Part shown: in pieces, positions 45,193-50,071 of the stretch
Layout: every line of letters starts with the position of its first letter
How positions within the stretch are numbered: position 1 is the stretch's first letter
Source of the DNA: CAZNPW01 sp964575185
GTDB lineage: Bacteria; Pseudomonadota; Alphaproteobacteria; Rhodobacterales; Rhodobacteraceae
Assembly (NCBI GenBank): GCA_964575185.1
Contig: CAZNPW010000022.1
Location: forward strand, 1-50,071
DNA: 50,071 bases
Direction of reading: 5' to 3'
The notes under the pieces: generated by a model
What the model saw: the letters and a program-made list of their open reading frames with translations, nothing else
The model's database searches: none
Told to the model about the DNA's origin: nothing
Position numbers and translations under genes: made by a program

Positions 45193-46121
45193 GCCGCGGC
45201 CGCCTCGGCGGTGACGAAGGCGTCGGCGCAGGCGCGGGCCAGCGCGCGGACCCGGGCGATGTAGGCCTGCCGCTCGGTCGCGCTGACGACGCCGCGCGCG
45301 TCGAGCAGGTTGAAGATGTGGCTCGCCTTGATGCACTGGTCGTAGGCCGGCTGCGCCATGACGATCTCGCGCCCGGCCTTGTCCGCCACGGGTGCGGCCA
45401 GGATGCGCGCGCATTCCGCCTCGGCGTCGCGGAAATGCTGGAGCAGCATCGCGGTGTCGGCCTGGTCGAAGTTGTAGCGCGCGTATTCCCGTTCGGGCTG
45501 CCGGAAGATGTCGCCGTAGGTCAGCGGGATCGGCGCCCCCCCCTCCCCGACGGGTCGCGGGTCGTTGAACGGCATGTCCATGACATGCCCCACGCCCAGC
45601 ACATACATCGCCAGCCGTTCGAGCCCGTAGGTCAGCTCGCCCGACACCGGCCGGCAGTCGTGCCCGCCGACCTGCTGGAAGTAGGTGAACTGGCTGACCT
45701 CCATCCCGTCGCACCAGACCTCCCACCCCAGGCCCCAGGCGCCGAGCGTGGGGCTTTCCCAGTCGTCCTCGACGAAGCGGATGTCGTGCGACCGCGGGTC
45801 GAGCCCGATGGCCGCCAATGACCCGAGATACAGCTCCTGCAGGTCGGGCGGCGAGGGTTTGATGATGACCTGGAACTGGTAGTAGTGCTGCAGCCGGTTG
45901 GGGTTCTCGCCGTAGCGGCCGTCGGTCGGGCGGCGCGAGGGCTGGACATAGGCCGCGGCCCAGGCGCGCGACCCGAGCGCCCGCAGCGTGGTGGCCGGGT
46001 GGAAGGTGCCGGCACCGACCTCCATGTCGTAGGGCTGCAGCACCGCGCAGCCCTTGCCCGCCCAGTAGGCCTGAAGCCGCAGGACGATCTCCTGGAAGCT
46101 GCGGGGGGCGGTGGCGGGCAT
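45189..46121 (-). CDS. glyQ: Glycine-tRNA ligase alpha subunit
   Basis: Catalytic alpha chain of heterotetrameric glycyl-tRNA synthetase. The 310-residue protein is highly typical: RSFQEIVLRLQAYWAGKGCAVLQPYDMEVGAGT-type opening, RALGSRAWAAAYVQPSRRPTDGRYGENPNRLQHYYQFQV motifs, WCDGMEVSQFTYFQQVGG and GLERLAMYVLGV. First gene of glyQ-DUF6446-glyS. A TTGACC-17-TAAGCG promoter lies upstream. Confidence 0.98.
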   Translation of the reverse strand: MPATAPRSFQEIVLRLQAYWAGKGCAVLQPYDMEVGAGTFHPATTLRALGSRAWAAAYVQPSRRPTDGRYGENPNRLQHYYQFQVIIKPSPPDLQELYLGSLAAIGLDPRSHDIRFVEDDWESPTLGAWGLGWEVWCDGMEVSQFTYFQQVGGHDCRPVSGELTYGLERLAMYVLGVGHVMDMPFNDPRPVGEGGAPIPLTYGDIFRQPEREYARYNFDQADTAMLLQHFRDAEAECARILAAPVADKAGREIVMAQPAYDQCIKASHIFNLLDARGVVSATERQAYIARVRALARACADAFVTAEAAAA

Positions 46122-46151
46122 GGGCGGACCTGTCGGGTGCGGGCGGCGTGA

Positions 46152-46180
46152 CGCTTACGGGCGCGGGCCGGATTGGTCAA
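46152..46180 (-). promoter_or_regulatory. glyQ operon promoter candidate
   Basis: Minus strand TTGACC (46180-46175), 17-bp spacer, TAAGCG (46157-46152), 30 bases before the glyQ ATG. The -35 box is close to consensus. Confidence 0.45.
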
Positions 46181-46224
46181 TGCGGCGCGCGGCGCGGGCA
46201 GCGGCTTCCGCCGAAGCGGGCGGG

Positions 46225-47676
46225 TCAGCTTCGCCAGAAGCGCGGCAGGAACACCACCAGGATCGCCAGAAGCCCCAGCCGGCCGAGCAGCATCGCCAGG
46301 CTCATCAGCCACTTGGCCGCGTCGGGGTAGGTCGCGAAGGTGCCGGTCTTCGCGACCTCGGGCCCGAAGCCGTAGCCGATGTTGCCGATGCTCGTCCACA
46401 CCCCCCAGAGCGCGCTTTCCCCGTCCACCCCGGTCAGCGTCACGGCGAGCGTCAAGAGGCCCAGGATCAGGATGTAGCCCGTGATGAACATCACGACCGA
46501 GTTCAGCACGTCGTCCTCGACCGTGCGGCCGTCGTATTTCACCCGCTCCATCCGGTCGGGCATCGTCACCCGGCGGACATGGGCGCGCAGCGCGTCCCAG
46601 GCGATCAGCGCGCGGAAGACGCCGATCCCGGCGGCCGACGAGCCCGAACAGGCCCCGATCACCCCGATGATGAAGGCCACCACCATCATGAACGCCCCCC
46701 AGCCGCCGAACGAGCCCGAGAAGAACCCGGTCGAGGACTGGATCGAGGTCAGGTTGAACAGCGCCTCGCGGAAGGCGGGCTCCACCCCCATGTCGGAGGT
46801 CGCGACGCGCCAGAGCGTGACCGTGGCGACCGCGCCGAGCAGGATCTTCAGGTAGGCCCGCACCTGCGCGTCCCGCCACAGGGGCCGCGCGTCGCCGTTC
46901 ACCAGCTGGACGTAGCGGATGTAGGGCAGCGAGCCCAGCACCATGAACAGGGCACCGGCATATTCGCTCGCCCCGGCGTAGCCGGTGAAGCTCGCGTCGC
47001 GCGGGGAGAAGCCGCCGGTCGCGATCGTGGCCATGCCGTGCACCGTGGCATCGAGCGGCGTCTGGCCGAGTGCGAGGTAGGTCACGATGCAGGCGACCGT
47101 CAGCGCGGCATAGACGCCGAGCAGGCTCGCCGCGATGTCGTTCGCCCGCGGCAGCACCTTGCCGAAGGTGTCGAAGCCTTCGGTGCGGAAGAGCTGCATC
47201 CCGCCGACCCGCAGGATCGGCAGGAAGATCATCGCCAGGAACGCGATCCCGAGGCCGCCGGTGGAGTTCAGCATCCCCCGCCACAGGTTCGTCCCCGCGG
47301 GCAGCGCGTCGAGGCCGACGATCACCGTCGATCCGGTGGTGGTCAGGCCGCTGACCGCCTCGAAATAGGCGTCGGTCAGGCTCAGGCCGGGGGCGCCGAG
47401 CATCAGCGGCAGCGCGCCCGCCAGGGGCAGGACGATCCAGATCGTCGCGGTCAGCAGGTAGGCCTGCCGGATGTCGAGCGCGAGGCCCACCGCGTTGCGC
47501 GAGGCCAGCGCGACCAGCGTGCCGAGCCCGCCCACGACCAGCGCCGCGGCCGCGAAGTCGAGCGCGTTGGCGGTGTTGCCGATCCGCCAGTCGACCGCCG
47601 CGGGAACCAGCATCAGCGCCGCGATCACCAGACTCATCCGGCCGAGAAGGTAGGCGATGGGGCGCAGGTCGAGCAT
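46225..47676 (-). CDS. trkH: Trk-type potassium uptake protein, TrkH family (copy 2)
   Basis: A 483-residue K+ transporter membrane subunit. Pore loops are canonical: AVSGLTTTGSTV, ATIATGGFSP, SIQSSTGFFSG followed by GACSGSSAAGIGVFRAL, and TSIGNIGYGFGP. This is the common proteobacterial TrkH form, unlike the divergent copy at 21540. No trkA adjoins it, so it presumably shares the TrkA encoded at 23062. The start MLDLRPIAYLLGRMS at 47676 matches the family; an ATG four codons upstream (47688) is possible. Confidence 0.93.
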   Translation of the reverse strand: MLDLRPIAYLLGRMSLVIAALMLVPAAVDWRIGNTANALDFAAAALVVGGLGTLVALASRNAVGLALDIRQAYLLTATIWIVLPLAGALPLMLGAPGLSLTDAYFEAVSGLTTTGSTVIVGLDALPAGTNLWRGMLNSTGGLGIAFLAMIFLPILRVGGMQLFRTEGFDTFGKVLPRANDIAASLLGVYAALTVACIVTYLALGQTPLDATVHGMATIATGGFSPRDASFTGYAGASEYAGALFMVLGSLPYIRYVQLVNGDARPLWRDAQVRAYLKILLGAVATVTLWRVATSDMGVEPAFREALFNLTSIQSSTGFFSGSFGGWGAFMMVVAFIIGVIGACSGSSAAGIGVFRALIAWDALRAHVRRVTMPDRMERVKYDGRTVEDDVLNSVVMFITGYILILGLLTLAVTLTGVDGESALWGVWTSIGNIGYGFGPEVAKTGTFATYPDAAKWLMSLAMLLGRLGLLAILVVFLPRFWRS

Positions 47677-47718
47677 CCCCGCCGTCATCCCCCGCGCCGC
47701 CGGGGCGGTCAAGGAAAA

Positions 47719-47785
47719 GGGGGGCGGCCCGCCCCCCTCGCCCCTGCGGGGCTCACCCCCCGGGAGTATTTCGACCGGGAAGAGA
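47719..47785 (+). repeat. Hairpins + GGAGTATTT + CCGGGAAGAG element, copy f
   Basis: Two hairpins, GGGGGGC-N5-GCCCCCC (47719-47737) and GCCCC-TGC-GGGGC (47740-47752), are followed by GGAGTATTT (47763-47771) and CCGGGAAGAGA (47775-47785). It lies in the spacer between the folE2 stop and the trkH start. Confidence 0.65.
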
Positions 47786-47791
47786 AGCGGT

Positions 47792-48874
47792 TCAGCCCGC
47801 GGGGACCAGCGTGGCGAAGAGCCGGGGGTCGAGCGAGGTCTGCGCGAAGGTCGGGCCTTCGGTCAGGATGCTGACGGCATCGTGGCTGTGCAGCGACTCC
47901 TGGTGGCTCGCCACCACGCGGAAGTCGCCGATGCGGGGGTCGGACCGCAGCGCCTCGCAGAACAGCCGCGCGGCGTCCTCCACGAAGATCGGGTTGGCCG
48001 CGTTCAGCTCGGCAAAGGCCTGTTCGTCCTCGCGCTTGACCATCACCTGCGTCTCGGTCGGCACCGCGCGGCGGGCGAGGGCGACGAGGTCCTCGAACGG
48101 CAGGTCGTCGTTCAGCACCACCGACAGCCGCGCGACCGAGCGCTGCGAATGCGGCGTGGCGAGCTGGCCGCGGGTGCGGCGGGCGTGTTCGCTGAGCTCC
48201 AGCGAGCAGGGGCAGGTCGAGGAATAGACGTAGTCGAGGTGCAGGATGCGCGTCCGCACGCCGCCCGCGTCCACGAGTTCCATCGCGATGTCGTAGTACT
48301 GCCAGCCGCTCAGCCCCGAGCGCAGGCTGTCGACCCGCATCGGGAAGCGCAGGCGCATCTGGATGCGCGCGTCGAAGGCCGCGAGGTCGCGCTTGTAATC
48401 GTCCAGCGCCGCGGCGACCACGTCCATGCTGAACCGCGCCTCGGCGTGGGTGTAGAAGGACCGCATGATCCGGCTCATGTTGATGCCCTTGCGGTCGGCC
48501 TGCAGGCTGACGGTGCCGGTGACGGAGGTTTCCAGCGTCACCTCTCCCGTCCCGGTGCGGTAGCGGACGGGCAGGCGGAAGTTCGAGATGCCGACGTGCT
48601 GGATCGTCGCACGCGCGCCGCGGATCAGGCTTTCGGGGCCGTTCTGCAGGTCGGGCAGCGTGTCGCGGTAGGCCGCGGTGGCCGTGAAGGCCGCAGGATA
48701 GGTCCTTGACAACGCGGGATATCCCTGCCCCGGCAGCAGATGGCCGAGGGCCGGGTCGAGGGACGCGATCTCGTCATCCGAGGCGTGCCCGGTCCACTGC
48801 CGCAGCACGGCGAGCGCGCGGGCGGCCTCCTCGGCCGAGGGCTTGCGGTCGAGGTCGGGCGTGTGGATGTTCAT
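47792..48874 (-). CDS. folE2: GTP cyclohydrolase FolE2 (type IB)
   Basis: Converts GTP to 7,8-dihydroneopterin triphosphate for folate (and queuosine-type) synthesis, using a metal other than strictly zinc. The 360-residue protein has HVGISNFRLPVRYR, DRKGINMSRIMRSFY, GWQYYDIAMEL, the metal/active-site cysteines in YSSTCPCSLELSEHARR (Cys221, Cys223), TPHSQRS and FVEDAARLFCEAL. Zur often controls folE2 in zinc-limited cells; no Zur-like box was recognised in the 88-base spacer upstream. Confidence 0.95.
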   Translation of the reverse strand: MNIHTPDLDRKPSAEEAARALAVLRQWTGHASDDEIASLDPALGHLLPGQGYPALSRTYPAAFTATAAYRDTLPDLQNGPESLIRGARATIQHVGISNFRLPVRYRTGTGEVTLETSVTGTVSLQADRKGINMSRIMRSFYTHAEARFSMDVVAAALDDYKRDLAAFDARIQMRLRFPMRVDSLRSGLSGWQYYDIAMELVDAGGVRTRILHLDYVYSSTCPCSLELSEHARRTRGQLATPHSQRSVARLSVVLNDDLPFEDLVALARRAVPTETQVMVKREDEQAFAELNAANPIFVEDAARLFCEALRSDPRIGDFRVVASHQESLHSHDAVSILTEGPTFAQTSLDPRLFATLVPAG

Positions 48875-48962
48875 GGGCGGTCCCCCTGTCTTGCCGGTGG
48901 CAGGTAGGGTTGCGCCGGGGGTTTCAAAGGGTTGACTTTTTGTTCCCGCGCCCCGGCAGGCT

Positions 48963-50071
48963 TCACGGTTTCGTGAACGCAGCCGCGAGGCCGCGCCCGA
49001 GGTCGGTCAGAAGATCGGCCGGATCCTCGAGCCCGACCGACAGCCGGACGAGGCCCGGCGTGATGCCGAGCCGGGCCTTGCGGTCGTCGGGCAGGCGCTG
49101 GTGGGTGGTCGTCGCGGGGTGGGTCGCGATCGACCGGGCGTCGCCCAGGTTGTTGGAAATGCGGATGATCTCGAGCGCGTTCATCAGCCGGAAGGCGCGG
49201 TCCTTGGACCCCACGTCGAAGGCGAGGAGCGTGCCGCCGGTCCCCGTCTGCGCCATGGCGAGCGCGTGCTGGGGGTGGGTCGGCAGGCCGGGGTAGATGA
49301 CGCGCAGGCGGTCGTCCGCGTCCAGCGCGGCGGCGAGACTCAGGGCGCTGTCGGCCATCGCGCGGCAGCGCAGGTCGAGCGTCTGCATCCCGTTCAGCAT
49401 GATCCAGGCGGTGAAGGGCGACATGCTGCCGCCGGTGTGTTTCATGAACGGTTCCAGGGTCTTGCGGACGAACTCTCGCGTGCCGCAGACGACCCCGCCG
49501 AGGGCGCGGCCCTGGCCGTCGATGTGCTTGGTGGTGGAGTAGACGATCACGTCGGCCCCCTGGTCGACCGCGCGGGAGAAGACCGGGGTGGCGAAGACGT
49601 TGTCGCAGACGACGGTCGCCCCGGCGCGATGCGCGATGGCGGAAACGGCCGCGATGTCAACGAGTTCGAGTGCGGGGTTCGACAGCGACTCGAAGAACAC
49701 GGCGCGCGTTCCGGGGGTGACCGCGGCCTCCCACTGGGCGAGGTCGGCGCCGTCGACGAAGGTGACGCGCACGCCGTAGCGCGGCAGGATCTCCTCGAGA
49801 ATGTAGAGGCATGAGCCGAACAGCGCGCGGCTGCTGACCACGTGGTCGCCGGCGCGCAGCAGGGACATCAGCGCGCCGGTGACGGCCGCCATGCCGGAGG
49901 CGGTGGCGAAGGCGTCCTCGGTGCGCTCAAGCCCCGCGATTCTCTCTTCGAAACAACGGGTTGTGGGGTTGCCGTAGCGGGCGTAGACGAACTCGTCCTG
50001 CCCGGCTTGCAGGAAGCGCGCCTCGGCGGCCTCGGCGCTGGGGTAGACGAAGCCCTGCGTCAGGAAGATCG
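48963..50071 (-). CDS. metZ: O-succinylhomoserine sulfhydrylase-type enzyme (5' end outside window)
   Basis: PLP enzyme of the Cys/Met metabolism family; 369 residues are visible and the frame is open through the right edge (IFLTQGFVYPSAEAAEARF...). Landmarks are FVYARYGNPTTRCFEERIAGLE, FATASGMAAVTGAL, VCDNVFATPV, the PLP lysine in VYSTTKHIDGQGRALGG, and MKHTGGSMSPFTAWIMLNG. These blocks fit MetZ (direct sulfhydrylation of O-succinylhomoserine to homocysteine) better than MetB or methionine gamma-lyase, but the family is closely knit. The Met at 49892 is internal. Confidence 0.88.
   Translation of the reverse strand, partial: IFLTQGFVYPSAEAAEARFLQAGQDEFVYARYGNPTTRCFEERIAGLERTEDAFATASGMAAVTGALMSLLRAGDHVVSSRALFGSCLYILEEILPRYGVRVTFVDGADLAQWEAAVTPGTRAVFFESLSNPALELVDIAAVSAIAHRAGATVVCDNVFATPVFSRAVDQGADVIVYSTTKHIDGQGRALGGVVCGTREFVRKTLEPFMKHTGGSMSPFTAWIMLNGMQTLDLRCRAMADSALSLAAALDADDRLRVIYPGLPTHPQHALAMAQTGTGGTLLAFDVGSKDRAFRLMNALEIIRISNNLGDARSIATHPATTTHQRLPDDRKARLGITPGLVRLSVGLEDPADLLTDLGRGLAAAFTKP

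Noticed and set aside
48875..48962. Zur operator upstream of folE2
   Set aside because: No dyad resembling the known alphaproteobacterial Zur site is present in the 88-base spacer.

Overview
The window reads as ordinary chromosomal DNA of an alphaproteobacterium, most likely a member of the Rhodobacteraceae (Rhodobacter/Paracoccus/Roseobacter relatives). The evidence is very high GC, the nifR3(dusB)-ntrB-ntrC-ntrY-ntrX gene order, an NtrC that lacks the GAFTGA loop, the histidine phosphotransferase ChpT, an olsB-olsA pair, a fused IspDF enzyme, a small membrane protein between glyQ and glyS, and a GTTC-N7-GTTC LexA box in front of uvrA. No phage, transposase, rRNA, tRNA or CRISPR was seen. 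About 48 protein genes fill nearly all of the sequence, and no gene-free stretch exceeds about 300 bases.

Layout. 1-3.5 kb: 3' end of gap, a small DUF1127-like protein, coaD, a twin-CBS protein and mmsA. 3.6-13.4 kb: a patatin-like lipase, SOS-controlled uvrA, two MFS transporters, a DUF6152 secreted protein, an orphan P-loop NTPase of unknown role, lpd and a DUF924 protein. 13.6-16.2 kb: ornithine-lipid synthesis (olsBA), a DUF3553 protein and chpT. 16.2-32.4 kb: a long minus-strand block dusB-ntrB-ntrC-ntrY-ntrX-fitA-fitB-trkA-trkH-hfq-hflX-obgE-proB-proA, covering nitrogen control, potassium uptake, RNA chaperone, ribosome GTPases and proline synthesis. A toxin-antitoxin pair sits between ntrX and trkA. 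32.5-34.6 kb: tightly overlapping ispDF-pgpA-cinA. 34.6-39.9 kb: a 20-bp tandem repeat array, a class V aminotransferase, a ygfZ-like gene overlapping an MsbA-like ABC exporter, and a HisC-like aminotransferase. 39.9-50.1 kb: DUF4177, gatB, a lipoprotein lytic transglycosylase, glyQ-DUF6446-glyS, a second trkH, folE2, and a metZ-type gene cut by the window edge.

The less ordinary content is mostly between genes. There are four 20-bp tandem repeats carrying a CGATATCG core exactly between two convergent genes. Six copies of a GTCCCGGC-N4-GCCGGGAC hairpin and six copies of a hairpin + GGAGTATTT + CCGGAAAGAG element are scattered in intergenic spacers. There is also a perfect 28-bp palindrome downstream of the CBS gene and a composite palindromic element downstream of mmsA. 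Among proteins, the best candidate for something undescribed is the orphan P-loop protein at 9408-10130, which has its own recognisable promoter region. I did not find a clear new multi-gene system. Gene functions are assigned by recognising conserved motifs and family sequences by eye; no database search was run.
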